From contig CAOJGX010000008.1 of assembly GCA_948435735.1 (NCBI GenBank), forward strand, positions 1-45,900: a stretch of 45,900 bases of DNA. Direction: 5' to 3'. A program made the position numbers and the translations under genes. Positions 1 to 9,560 of the stretch are shown here, in pieces; position 1 is the first letter of the stretch; each line of letters begins with the position of its first letter. A model generated the notes under the pieces. It ran no database searches and was not told the origin of the DNA. It worked only from the letters and a program-made list of their open reading frames with translations. This DNA comes from an uncultured Clostridium sp. Lineage in GTDB: Bacteria > Bacillota > Clostridia > TANB77 > CAG-508.

Positions 1-46
1 ACTATAAGTTTTTTGTACCCCCGGTATAACCGGGGGTTTCTTTTTA
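1..46 (-). mobile_element. IS200/IS605-type element, left end only (rest lies outside window)
   Basis: A hairpin of CCCCCGGT/ACCGGGGG type followed by gtttctttttaaatta closely matches the left end of the complete IS200/IS605 element seen at 36231-36280, in the same orientation. The transposase gene would lie to the left of position 1, on the minus strand. As at the complete copy, a host terminator follows immediately (51-88). This is inferred from similarity of the two ends inside this window. Confidence 0.7.
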
Positions 47-50
47 AATT

Positions 51-88
51 AAAAAAGTAGTAAAATCTTTTCTGATTTTACTACTTTT
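51..88 (-). terminator. Rho-independent terminator after tRNA-Glu (bidirectional)
   Basis: The arms AAAAGTAGTAAAATC and GATTTTACTACTTTT form a long perfect stem with A/T runs on both sides. It lies 5 bases beyond the tRNA-Glu 3' end and probably ends that transcript. Confidence 0.85.
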
Positions 89-92
89 CGTC

Positions 93-167
93 TGGTGACC
101 CCTACGGGAATCGAACCCATGATTCCACCTTGAGAGGGTGGCGTCTTAACCGCTTGACCAAGGGGCC
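93..167 (-). tRNA. tRNA-Glu (anticodon CTC)
   Basis: The minus strand folds into a 75-nt cloverleaf including the encoded CCA. The acceptor stem is GGCCCCT/AGGGGTC, the anticodon stem is CCACC/GGTGG around loop CTCTCAA (anticodon CTC), and the T loop is TTCGATT. It has its own promoter at 181-209 and a terminator at 51-88. Confidence 0.95.
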
Positions 168-180
168 AACTTACTAACTA

Positions 181-209
181 TTTATACCATAGTTTTCCCC
201 TTTCGTCAA
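181..209 (-). promoter_or_regulatory. Promoter of tRNA-Glu
   Basis: On the minus strand, TTGACG is followed after 17 bases by TATAAA, placed about 14 bases before the tRNA. This is a good sigma-A match. Confidence 0.7.
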
Positions 210-228
210 GACATAAAATGATATTTTT

Positions 229-1428
229 TTATTGTTCTACTGTATTATTTTCTTGTGTATCTTGTTTTGGTTCATCAGAATTCTCATTGTATTTCCAATT
301 GCATAATTGGATTTCACTTTTATCCTTGACATTAACTAAGTTAACAAAAGCTTGCTCTTCGTTCATATCCATATAATATACGTAATCGCCAACTACATTT
401 AAAAATGAACTGTAGTTGAATAAATCTTTAATGATTTCTGGTTCCCCACCATTTACCTTTAATTTATAAACAGCAACTGTATAATCCTCATTGGCTTCAT
501 CTTTGTAATTTAAGTAATAGATTGTGTCTTCAACAAGATTCATATTATAAATTGTATGATCTAGAACAACTTCTTCTTCGCCACCTTTGATTGGCATTTT
601 GGCAAGCACATGATTACTGTTGATATAATATAAATCGTCTCCAGAAAACATTGGTGTAAAAATTCGTGAACCATTGATTTGTCGTTCTTCTGTTCCATTT
701 AAGTTTCGAATATAGGTGATATAATCGCTACCATCTTCATTTTCTTTATTGTATAAAATATAGTTTGAATTGATAGCAAGAAAGCCTGTCCCTGTTTGTG
801 CAACTAATTTTCGATTTCCTCCATTTAAGTCCATTTTGTAAACATTATAATCGGTTCCAACATAATAGATTCGGTTGTTTAGTGCATACATATCGTAATA
901 GTCGTATGCAAAATCATTGTCGTTTAGGATAGTTAGTTCGGAACCGTCTAAATTCATTTTATAAATTTTATTGTCAATTCCGTCATCATCTTTCGCTGAT
1001 TCATTGGATATGCTAATAAAGTAAAGCTGATTTCCTACGATATTCAAAGCTCGAATATCATAGTTTCCTTGGTAAAGGATTTCAAAATCTGAGGTGCCTT
1101 TTTTGACTTTATAAATATTGGTACTTTTCATGTCTTCACTTGGTGCAACATAATAAATAAAATCATCTTTTTGAACTGAATAGCCACAATTTATAATATT
1201 TCCAACTGTGTTTCCCATTTCTTTATGGATTGGTAAATATTCTGATACAATTCCAGTTGTTCCTTCTAAGACTAGCAATGCAACAATTACAATGGCTAAA
1301 ATGATACTTGCTATTATCTTTTTATTGGATAAAATCGCTTTTAATTTTGGATTCATTTTTGATTCTTTTTTCTCAAAAACTTCATCTTCATTGATTTCAT
1401 TCATAATTTTGTTTGTATGATTGCTCAT
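229..1428 (-). CDS. Membrane-anchored DUF5050-like beta-propeller protein
   Basis: 399 residues. There is a charged cytoplasmic N-terminus of about 38 residues, then one membrane segment (about 39-58, rich in I/V/A/L), then an extracytoplasmic part made of repeated blades of the type 'xLYYxxxNxxxIYKMxLDGxE'. This repeat pattern is typical of DUF5050 or TolB-like propellers, which probably bind ligands at the cell surface; the function is unknown. The start is supported by AAAGGAG seven bases upstream. The gene stands alone upstream of tRNA-Glu, which has its own promoter. I see no enzymatic motif. Confidence 0.8.
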   Translation of the reverse strand: MSNHTNKIMNEINEDEVFEKKESKMNPKLKAILSNKKIIASIILAIVIVALLVLEGTTGIVSEYLPIHKEMGNTVGNIINCGYSVQKDDFIYYVAPSEDMKSTNIYKVKKGTSDFEILYQGNYDIRALNIVGNQLYFISISNESAKDDDGIDNKIYKMNLDGSELTILNDNDFAYDYYDMYALNNRIYYVGTDYNVYKMDLNGGNRKLVAQTGTGFLAINSNYILYNKENEDGSDYITYIRNLNGTEERQINGSRIFTPMFSGDDLYYINSNHVLAKMPIKGGEEEVVLDHTIYNMNLVEDTIYYLNYKDEANEDYTVAVYKLKVNGGEPEIIKDLFNYSSFLNVVGDYVYYMDMNEEQAFVNLVNVKDKSEIQLCNWKYNENSDEPKQDTQENNTVEQ

Positions 1429-1549
1429 ACACTCCTTTCTTTTATTTTCTTACTTTGATTATTATATAGTAAATTTTGAGGTTTGACAATAGCGTTTTTG
1501 AATTTGTCATAGAATTTTCCAAAAGTTATTAAAAATTTTTGATTTTACA

Positions 1550-1579
1550 TTGACAACTTACTAAATTATCATTTATAAT
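1550..1579 (+). promoter_or_regulatory. Promoter of tRNA-Thr(CGT)
   Basis: TTGACA at 1550-1555 and TATAAT at 1574-1579 are separated by 18 bases. The tRNA begins 11 bases later. Confidence 0.8.
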
Positions 1580-1590
1580 ATAAAATATAT

Positions 1591-1666
1591 GCCAATATAG
1601 CTCAGTTGGTAGAGCAACAGATTCGTAACCTGTAGGTCAGCGGTTCGATTCCGCTTATTGGCTCCA
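1591..1666 (+). tRNA. tRNA-Thr (anticodon CGT)
   Basis: 76-nt cloverleaf with encoded CCA: acceptor GCCAATA/TATTGGC, D stem GCTC/GAGC, anticodon loop TTCGTAA (CGT), T stem AGCGG/CCGCT. The last pair of the anticodon stem, next to the loop, is an A-C mismatch (ACAGA against CCTGT), which is slightly unusual. It lies just left of the mobile element, but I could not find a duplicated tRNA 3' end at the other side, so it is not shown to be the attachment site. Confidence 0.95.
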
Positions 1667-1710
1667 ACGACGTTTCTGTTCGAACTTTTTATAGAACAGA
1701 TAGATATGAA

Positions 1711-1743
1711 AATCAATCAGAAATAAACTGGTTGATTTTTTTG
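1711..1743 (+). terminator. Terminator after tRNA-Thr(CGT)
   Basis: AATCAATCAG pairs with CTGGTTGATT (one mismatch) and is followed by seven T, 45 bases after the tRNA. Confidence 0.75.
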
Positions 1744-1783
1744 TTTGCGAAAAAATCTTCCAACGGAAAGGAGGATTATTTTT

Positions 1784-2056
1784 ATGGTTAAGATAATTAA
1801 GCAAGAACTAGAATTTGAGGAATGTCTAAAACAACGACTTGAATTTATATGTGAGTTTTCTAAGGTTACTCCTACTTTTGTCAATGGCAGTATTAGAAAA
1901 TTAGAGCGAACTAATCTTACATATATTGAGCCACATAGAGTGATTATTAAAAATATTACTTTTTTAGTTTTCAATTATTCAAATGATGTGTATATTTCAA
2001 ATTTAACTCAAAAGATTAAATTATCAGAATTAGAAGAATATTTGAAGAAATTATAA
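1784..2056 (+). CDS. Small hypothetical protein next to the mobile element
   Basis: 90 residues. The ATG at 1784 is preceded by AAAGGAGG at a good distance, so it is preferred over the in-frame ATG 39 bases upstream. The protein is charged, with a KIIKQELEFEECLKQRLEF N-terminal helix, a central beta-rich stretch and a C-terminal SELEEYLKKL helix. I do not recognise the family. It lies between the tRNA-Thr terminator and the recombinase promoter, is on the same strand as the element genes, and could be the first gene of the element. Confidence 0.6.
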   Translation: MVKIIKQELEFEECLKQRLEFICEFSKVTPTFVNGSIRKLERTNLTYIEPHRVIIKNITFLVFNYSNDVYISNLTQKIKLSELEEYLKKL

Positions 2057-2066
2057 TTGTAAATAT

Positions 2067-2094
2067 TTGACATTTCTTAAAATCGTGATATAAT
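2067..2094 (+). promoter_or_regulatory. Promoter of the serine recombinase leader
   Basis: TTGACA (2067-2072) and TATAAT (2089-2094) with a 16-base spacer. Transcription would start near 2100, leaving a leader of about 160 bases before the recombinase. Confidence 0.75.
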
Positions 2095-2108
2095 ATAGGC
2101 AATTGATT

Positions 2109-2243
2109 ATCTATATTTACTAGGCAAGAACTAGATATAGATTTAAGAGTACTTTGAAAAAATTATATTATATCTTAGTTTATGATAAATGGATTTAAGA
2201 GATGTCAGTAGTACTCGTATGTACTTTGATATCTCTTTTTTTT
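2109..2243 (+). promoter_or_regulatory. Structured leader with terminator upstream of the recombinase (attenuator-like)
   Basis: A first hairpin pairs ATCTATAT (2109-2116) with ATATAGAT (2135-2142) and CTAG with CTAG inside it. A second hairpin (arms 2197-2214 and 2221-2237) followed by eight T is a convincing intrinsic terminator placed just before the recombinase ribosome-binding site. The motif GTACTTTGA occurs both at 2149-2157 and in the 3' arm of the terminator (2221-2229). The upstream copy could therefore pair with the terminator 5' arm and act as an antiterminator. That switching is inference; the hairpins are seen directly. Confidence 0.65.
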
Positions 2244-2257
2244 GTTAGGAGGTTTAA

Positions 2258-4195
<1,938 letters not shown>

Positions 4196-4292
4196 CGTGG
4201 CACGTTTTGTTTTTATGAAATAAAAATGAAAGTGGGATAGTTAATTTGAATAAAATTTATTTGCCAAAAATAAATTTTATTGCCTCGCAGAG

Positions 4293-4360
4293 CCCCCGAG
4301 TTTTGATATACAATGTCAAAACTCATAGGGGGTTAGGACTTATGACAAGGTCAAAGTCCT
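4293..4360 (+). other. Candidate origin of transfer (oriT) for the MobV relaxase
   Basis: Two inverted repeats lie just before the relaxase gene: CCCCCGAGTTTTGA against TCAAAACTCATAGGGGG (4293-4332), and AGGACTT against AAGTCCT (4335-4360), followed by GTGCTACG. MobV-family oriT sites have such dyads close to the mob gene, often with a GTG-GCTA-like core near the nick. The exact nick site is not assigned. Confidence 0.65.
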
Positions 4361-4392
4361 GTGCTACGAAGGAAATTCAAAGGAGGTACTTT

Positions 4393-5781
4393 ATGGAGCA
4401 AGAATTGGCATATTCTTTTCACTTGGGAAGTGATAAAAACAAAAGCAAAATTGCAAAAAAAGTTGCAAAAGATAACGTATCTGGTACGACTTCTTTGGCA
4501 AATAATGCTATTCAAAATGCAAAAAATTTGTCTGATGTTAATAAGCATAATTTGCGAGATTACGATAATAAAAAGGAACTAATTAGAACAATTTTAGGTA
4601 CAAATGATATTGTAAAAGATGTTCAAAATTTGTATCTGATTGAGTTTGAAGAAGCACGAATTGAATACAATAATAAACAAACAAGAAACGATAGGAAGAT
4701 AGAAAATTACTTTGAAAAAGTATGCGAATCGCAAAATGATATTGCTTGTGAAATTATAATAGAACTTGGCGATATGGACTTTTGGAATGATAAAGACGAA
4801 AGATATCGATTTAAAATGGTTGATGTATTTAATGAACAAATAAAAGATTTAACTAAAATTGTACCAGATTTTAAAATAGCAAATGCAACAATCCATTTTG
4901 ACGAAACATCTCCCCATATACACGTTATAGGAGTCCCAGTAGTAGAAAATTGTGCTAGAGGAATGAAAAAGCAAGTGGGAAAAAGTAAACTGTTTACAAA
5001 AGCGACACTTACTGAAATACAGGATAAAATGAGAAATGCTTGCATTAAATCATATAACAAATTTTACGAGGTTAATACTAGGCTAAAAGAAAAGCAAAAA
5101 GGCAGAAATCAAGACATTAATGTTAAAGATATGGGAGATTACAGAGAAATCAAAAAACAACTAGCTAAAAAAGAGCAAAGGCTTGAAAAAGCAAATATTC
5201 AAACGAAAATACTTGATAATACAAGTGAAGATATAGATAAAATATTAGGTAGTTTAAAACCTACTAAACTAAACAAAAATAATATGGTTATTTCAAGCGA
5301 AGATGTGCAGAAAATCAAAAATTATGCGAAAGATGTAAAAGATATTACTAAAACTGTTAGAAGTGTAAATGACCTAAATATAGCCATTAAAGATTTTGAA
5401 CATTCTGCCTTTGAGATAGCACATGAAAATCGTTCACTTAAATACGAAGTAGAATTAAAAGATAATGAAATTGGCAGTCTAAAAAAGGAACTATCTACCA
5501 AAGATAGAATTATTTACAAGTTACAAGCTGAAAAAGAGAAACTAAAACAAGAATTACAGAAATTCAAGGGATTTTGGCATAGCATTATGAGCCATTTTCA
5601 CAAAAGAATTTGCTATGACAAAGATGATAACTATAAAATTGTAAGTGATGACCTATACAAAAATGGCATATTTGACGACAATGATAATGAAATTGCTAAT
5701 AATATTTATAGAAAAGTAACTATTCCAGATGAAAATAAGCAAACCAAGAATAAAAAGAAAAATAATGATACTAGATTTTAA
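4393..5781 (+). CDS. MobV-family relaxase (Pre/Mob)
   Basis: 462 residues; nicks oriT and pilots the strand during mobilization. The family metal-binding motif HFDETSPHIH lies at about residues 174-183. The C-terminal half is a long coiled coil (about 280-425). The start at 4393 is chosen because AAAGGAGG precedes it by six bases; the reading frame is open back to 4246, but that stretch is occupied by the oriT-like repeats. The gene follows the recombinase by about 200 bases and precedes tnpV by 14 bases. Confidence 0.9.
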   Translation: MEQELAYSFHLGSDKNKSKIAKKVAKDNVSGTTSLANNAIQNAKNLSDVNKHNLRDYDNKKELIRTILGTNDIVKDVQNLYLIEFEEARIEYNNKQTRNDRKIENYFEKVCESQNDIACEIIIELGDMDFWNDKDERYRFKMVDVFNEQIKDLTKIVPDFKIANATIHFDETSPHIHVIGVPVVENCARGMKKQVGKSKLFTKATLTEIQDKMRNACIKSYNKFYEVNTRLKEKQKGRNQDINVKDMGDYREIKKQLAKKEQRLEKANIQTKILDNTSEDIDKILGSLKPTKLNKNNMVISSEDVQKIKNYAKDVKDITKTVRSVNDLNIAIKDFEHSAFEIAHENRSLKYEVELKDNEIGSLKKELSTKDRIIYKLQAEKEKLKQELQKFKGFWHSIMSHFHKRICYDKDDNYKIVSDDLYKNGIFDDNDNEIANNIYRKVTIPDENKQTKNKKKNNDTRF

Positions 5782-5795
5782 AAGGAGAAAAAATT

Positions 5796-6185
5796 ATGGA
5801 TAATAAATTACCAAAAACAAAAATTGATGAAAAAACAGGTATTGAATATCATTTAGAGGGAGATTATTATATACCGAACATTGCAATGCCTAAACAAGAA
5901 AAAATTGTTTTAAATAAATATGGAAGAATGAGATTAAAATATTTGAAAGAACACAAAAAAGCGGAATATACTATAATGCTAATGGACGGAAGATTAAATA
6001 CACATTTGAAGGAAGTACAGGAAACGGCAGATAATAGAGCACAACAGATTATTAGTGAGTTAAAAGCTAAAAGTGATTTGACCGAAGAAATGAAAAATAC
6101 AGATATGCTTTGTTGGGTTGGAACTATGAACTCTATTAAGGAGCAAGCAGAAGAATTTGTTTTTAGTGAATTGATTTATGTGTAA
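5796..6185 (+). CDS. TnpV family transposon protein
   Basis: 129 residues. The segment KYGRMRLKYLKEHKKAEYT and the tail WVGTMNSIKEQAEEFVFSEL match the TnpV family found in Tn4451-like elements; the exact role is uncertain, though an excision-accessory role has been suggested for some members. It has AAAGGAG before the ATG and is probably co-transcribed with the relaxase. A strong hairpin follows at 6193-6226. Confidence 0.85.
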   Translation: MDNKLPKTKIDEKTGIEYHLEGDYYIPNIAMPKQEKIVLNKYGRMRLKYLKEHKKAEYTIMLMDGRLNTHLKEVQETADNRAQQIISELKAKSDLTEEMKNTDMLCWVGTMNSIKEQAEEFVFSELIYV

Positions 6186-6192
6186 AAAGTTG

Positions 6193-6226
6193 TTAAAAGC
6201 GAATGAGATTTTTCATTCGCTTTTAA
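6193..6226 (+). terminator. Terminator after tnpV
   Basis: TTAAAAGCGAATGA pairs perfectly with TCATTCGCTTTTAA over a short loop. Confidence 0.75.
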
Positions 6227-6243
6227 GGTTATAATTAGAAATG

Positions 6244-6271
6244 AACAACCTACAAGTCTAGGTTGTTTTAT
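6244..6271 (+). terminator. Second hairpin terminator between convergent genes
   Basis: AACAACCTA pairs with TAGGTTGTT around loop CAAGTC, followed by TTATT. It lies between the plus-strand tnpV and the minus-strand small gene ending at 6273, so it could act in both directions. Confidence 0.6.
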
Positions 6272-6272
6272 T

Positions 6273-6455
6273 CTATTTTTTATCTTGTTCCAAATTATCC
6301 AAAGCATAATTCATTGCACTAATCACTAAACTATTAAACGAATGACCCGATTCTGCTGAAAGTTGTTTAAATCTTTTATAAGTTTCTTCAGGAAATCTTA
6401 TGTTCATAGCAATATCATTTCTGCTAGTTTTATAAATTTTATCTACTCGAAACAT
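6273..6455 (-). CDS. Small ribbon-helix-helix (Arc-like) DNA-binding protein
   Basis: 60 residues from the ATG at 6455, which has AGAGGTGATTAAG upstream; an in-frame ATG 30 bases earlier lacks such a site. The stretch DIAMNIRFPEETYKRFKQLS followed by SFNSLVISAMNYAL is the strand-helix-helix pattern of Arc/CopG-type repressors or antitoxins. No toxin partner is adjacent; the next gene on this strand (6585-6749) is another small protein of similar type. Confidence 0.75.
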   Translation of the reverse strand: MFRVDKIYKTSRNDIAMNIRFPEETYKRFKQLSAESGHSFNSLVISAMNYALDNLEQDKK

Positions 6456-6567
6456 CTTAATCACCTCTGTATTATAGAATAACAAAAATAATTTTTTAAA
6501 AATAGTTGCACGGTGTTGCTATTTTAAAAAAGATATTGTATAATATCTTGTGTGCAAAATGTGGCAA

Positions 6568-6598
6568 CAAAAAAGACCATATATTTATCTATGGTCTA
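6568..6598 (-). terminator. Terminator overlapping the end of the 54-residue gene
   Basis: On the minus strand AGACCATA pairs with TATGGTCT and is followed by six T. The stop codon of the small gene lies inside the loop region of the hairpin. Confidence 0.7.
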
Positions 6599-6749
6599 AG
6601 GCGAATTGTATACAATTTACAATTAATGTGTTGACACTCACATCCATTTCTTGAGCCACTTTAAAGATAGTTTCAGCCATTTCATCAGTAGTCCTTACAA
6701 TAATTCGCCTATTTGCATTTTTGGGTTTGTTTATCTCAAATTTGTCCAT
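6585..6749 (-). CDS. Tiny ribbon-helix-helix-like protein
   Basis: 54 residues, with ATG at 6749 preceded by GAGGTG at six bases. The sequence begins MDKFEINKPKNANRRIIVRT, then DEMAETIFKVAQEMDVSVNTLIVNC, which again reads as a short strand and two helices (Arc-like). It could be a regulator of the element. It is oriented opposite to recombinase, relaxase and blaI-like genes. Confidence 0.65.
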   Translation of the reverse strand: MDKFEINKPKNANRRIIVRTTDEMAETIFKVAQEMDVSVNTLIVNCIQFALDHR

Positions 6750-6861
6750 ATTTACACCTCATAATTATATTTTTTTACAATAATATAATAACCAAAAAAA
6801 GAACAAAATAATATTGCCATTTTTTGAACACATAATCAAATTTTATAGAGAGGAGAACTTT

Positions 6862-7230
6862 ATGAAAAAAGTTTCAGAAGCTGAATTAGAAGTATTAAAA
6901 GTTGTTTGGAGAAAACAGGAAACGACCAGTAATGAAATTATTAAAGAATTAAATTATCGAACTTGGAATGATAACACAATTCGTACCTTAATTAACCGAT
7001 TGATTGCTAAAAAAGCTATTGGCATTTCAAAAAGAGAAGGAAAAAACTATACCTATGTTCCTTTAATTAAACTAGATGAATATAGAGAATTTGCAAAGAA
7101 ACATTTTTTAAGTCAATTCTTTGATGATTCAGCTTATGATTGTGTAAAGTTTTTGATTGAAAAAGATGAAAAACTTAGAGAAGAAATAGAATTACTTTTA
7201 GAAGATTTGAAAAATAATGAAATTAAGTAA
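6862..7230 (+). CDS. BlaI/MecI-family transcriptional repressor
   Basis: 122 residues from the ATG at 6862, which has GAGAGGAG seven bases upstream. The winged-helix pattern EAELEVLKVVWRKQETTSNEI, then NTIRTLINRLIAKKAIGISK and EGKNYTYVPL, is characteristic of BlaI/MecI/CopY repressors. No BlaR1-like sensor protease or beta-lactamase is beside it, so its target and signal are unknown. It is the last gene before the long palindrome at 7249. Confidence 0.85.
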   Translation: MKKVSEAELEVLKVVWRKQETTSNEIIKELNYRTWNDNTIRTLINRLIAKKAIGISKREGKNYTYVPLIKLDEYREFAKKHFLSQFFDDSAYDCVKFLIEKDEKLREEIELLLEDLKNNEIK

Positions 7231-7248
7231 AATTTAAAGAGAAAACTT

Positions 7249-7352
7249 ATTGACATTGAGTAATCCTTTGGTATGCTTTTGAGCGATAGTGGTCTCATTA
7301 CAGTGAAAGCGACATAAGCAGGATTCCAAAGGATTGGAGGCTCAATGTCAAT
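7249..7352. repeat. Long imperfect palindrome at the right side of the element
   Basis: ATTGACATTGAG (7249-7260) and AATCCTTTGG (7262-7271) are repeated inverted as CCAAAGGATT (7326-7335) and CTCAATGTCAAT (7341-7352); the arms differ only by a short spacer (1 against 5 bases). A weaker TGCTT/AAGCA pairing continues inward. The left arm contains TTGACA with TATGCT 16 bases later, which could be a promoter. There is no T run, so it is not a simple terminator. It may be an element end, an operator or a structured RNA. Confidence 0.7.
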
Positions 7353-7404
7353 AGGGAAGAAAAATAAAAAGTTAACAAAATTCTGAATTTTTTTAAGTTA
7401 GGGG

Positions 7405-7433
7405 TTGCAAAATATATGAATTTGTGTTAAATT
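7405..7433 (+). promoter_or_regulatory. Possible promoter of the small RNA
   Basis: TTGCAA at 7405-7410 and TAAATT at 7428-7433, with a 17-base spacer and a TG before the -10 region. This is a moderate match only. Confidence 0.45.
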
Positions 7434-7435
7434 AT

Positions 7436-7550
7436 AAATAATCTGATTGATAGTTGTATCAATCGTTAAGCGAGAAAAAGTTGTAGATAACTACGACAAT
7501 CGCTCCAATTCATCCAACTTTAAAAGAGACCTTCTATAGTCTCTTTTTTG
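7436..7550 (+). ncRNA. Candidate structured small RNA
   Basis: Three hairpins follow one another in a stretch with no reading frame. GATTGATA/TATCAATC with a 4-base loop is at 7445-7464. AGCGA..GTTGTAG/CTACGAC..TCGCT is at 7469-7504. The intrinsic terminator AAGAGAC/GTCTCTT plus T run is at 7524-7549. The next gene (7571-9539) is convergent, so this is not its leader. I do not recognise a known RNA family. Confidence 0.5.
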
Positions 7551-7570
7551 GTTTAGTTAATCGATACATC

Positions 7571-9539
7571 TTACGCCAAAACCCCACTACTTTTAATATA
7601 ATCCACAATTCTTTTAATCTCACTTGCCATCGTATCTTGATATTCTGGCTCTGGATTATCATATGATTTATCATATCCATAACGATTTAAAAATCGATAT
7701 GTATCAATTTCGATAAGTTCTTTTTTGCTTATTTTTCCAGAAGCAAACGGAAGATTTTTTCCCGTTTTTTGATCCATAATACTCATCACTTTGCTATCTA
7801 TAATCACAAAATTTTTCTTTAAAATGTCTTTGATTTTTCTTAAACTGCTTACCTCTTCAAACACCAATTCATCCTCTTCATTCTCGCGGATAAACATTTC
7901 AATTTCCGCCAACAATTCATGAATACTATAATTATGTGCAAGCGGCATTTTGGCTTTAAACGTCTTTTTTATAGCTGTTTGTCTTACATGAATCTGGTCT
8001 AACATGGTTTGGTCTAATTTATTTCTACCGTGTAAATCTTCCAAAAAATTTCCTTATGTTACTTTTTTCTTCGATGATATCAATATCGTCTGTCAATTTC
8101 TTGAGTTCTGCTTCACAACGAATATTTTTAATAGTTTCTGCAATTTCTTTTTTTAACTCATTTTCTTCCATAATATGCATCTCATCAAATCTCGTAATTC
8201 TTTTGCCAACACCTGCTTTGGCATTGTTTAAATAATTCAATAAAATACTTACTTGTAAATTCGTTTTTGAAATTTTGCTCAATTCTTCTTCGTTTTTTGG
8301 CGAAATCGTATCAATTTTGTTAAAAATTGCTTTGACCAAAGCATCTAACTCTTCCGCAAAATTTTTCATTTCAAAAGCATTGTTTAACGCTTTATAATTC
8401 GAGTCCATCGCCTCTGCAATTCTAGCATGATTTTGTTGTTTTGAAATCAGATTTTTGATATTGGTTAACAATGTTTTTACAACAGCAATATTTTCTAATG
8501 CTTCTGATTTGGCAGAATCTATCACCGTATCTCCTGTTGGAACAAAGGTTATTTCTTGGTCATTATCAAAACTTTCTTCTTCCTTTTTGGAATCGTTTGC
8601 TGTTTCTTTTTGATTTATTTTTTGGTCATATTTTGTACGAATTTGGGCAAATTCGCTTTTCATATAGGTTGCAAAATCTTCTTTCCATTCTGCAATTGCT
8701 TTTACATTCTCTAAACGCTCTCTAAAAATATCGGTAACACTATTTTTTAAGGAAGTCAATTCTGTATTGATTCTGGTAATATCTTCTAAATCTTTTTGTC
8801 TTTCCTCTTCTGTGGTGTCTTGCTCATAATTTTCTTGTTCTCTGGTAAAATTATGTTTTGCTATTAATTGTTCTAATTTTCGGATATTTTCATATTGCTC
8901 TGCATTTTTTAGGTCTAATTGTTGGCAAGTTTCTATTTTTTCAGCTAGCATGACTGTATTTTGCAAAAGATTTTCATATAATTCTTCTGCACTTTCTTTC
9001 TCCAATGGCTTTAATTCTTGCTCTTGTAAACGTATGGAATAAATTTTTTCGGTGGTCGCTTCATCATTAGAAATTTCATTTTGTATAGTTAATGTTGTAA
9101 AAGGTGGAAAAATAACTTCTTGTTCTAATTTTATATAGGGGATTTGGCTTGGTTGTTTCAATTCTAATAACACTAGCCTACTATCTTCACTTTCTTTTTT
9201 GTGTAAGGCTCCCTCCTTAGTGGTGTTTGCTTTTAAAAACTGGCTGATATTAGCCTCATTTTTTAATTTATCTATCCTAGCAATATTGGTACCAATAAAA
9301 AAAGTTTCCTCTGTTTGTGTTTCTTCTGCATGATGATAAAAATTCTTTACCATTACTTCATAGCTATTTTTGATTTTATCCATCTGTTTGGCAACTGTTT
9401 TTTTTGTATATTCCCTTGCATTTTGCTGTGCTAAAATAGTTTCAATATCATCACATAATAATTGATTGATGTTAGTGTATCCTTCTTTTACATCATTTTT
9501 TAGTTGTTCTAATTCGTCTTTGGTTATTTCAAATTTCAT
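7571..9539 (-). CDS. Unknown coiled-coil protein, partner of the Lon protease; needs +1 shift at CGG
   Basis: The first 503 codons run to ACA CGG TAG at 8033-8025. Skipping the C of CGG (position 8030) gives ACA-GGT-AGA and continues in the second frame to 7571, for 655 residues in total. The second part has no separate ribosome-binding site that I can see, and its first in-frame ATG (8044) lies inside the first part. Much of the protein is charged helix, with coiled coil around 190-310. Residues near 95-165 contain a segment ending in EQEVIFPPFTTLTI that resembles the last strands of ADP-ribosyltransferase folds; this is a weak suggestion. It starts 21 bases after the Lon-like gene, so the two are surely co-transcribed. 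Confidence 0.7.
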
Positions 9540-9560
9540 GATAAAAAATCCTCCTCTTTT

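Noticed and set aside
901..960. CGG triplets out of frame, such as GAC-GGT or ACG-GAT, as further shift sites
   Set aside because: They occur in most genes and the frame continues unchanged through them; only in-frame CGG is linked to shifts.
1591..1666. tRNA-Thr as attachment site of the element
   Set aside because: No copy of the tRNA 3' end was found at the right side; large serine recombinases usually do not use tRNA ends.
4246..4392. Relaxase start at the upstream TTG
   Set aside because: The stretch holds oriT-like dyads and lacks a good ribosome site, while AAAGGAGG lies before the ATG at 4393.
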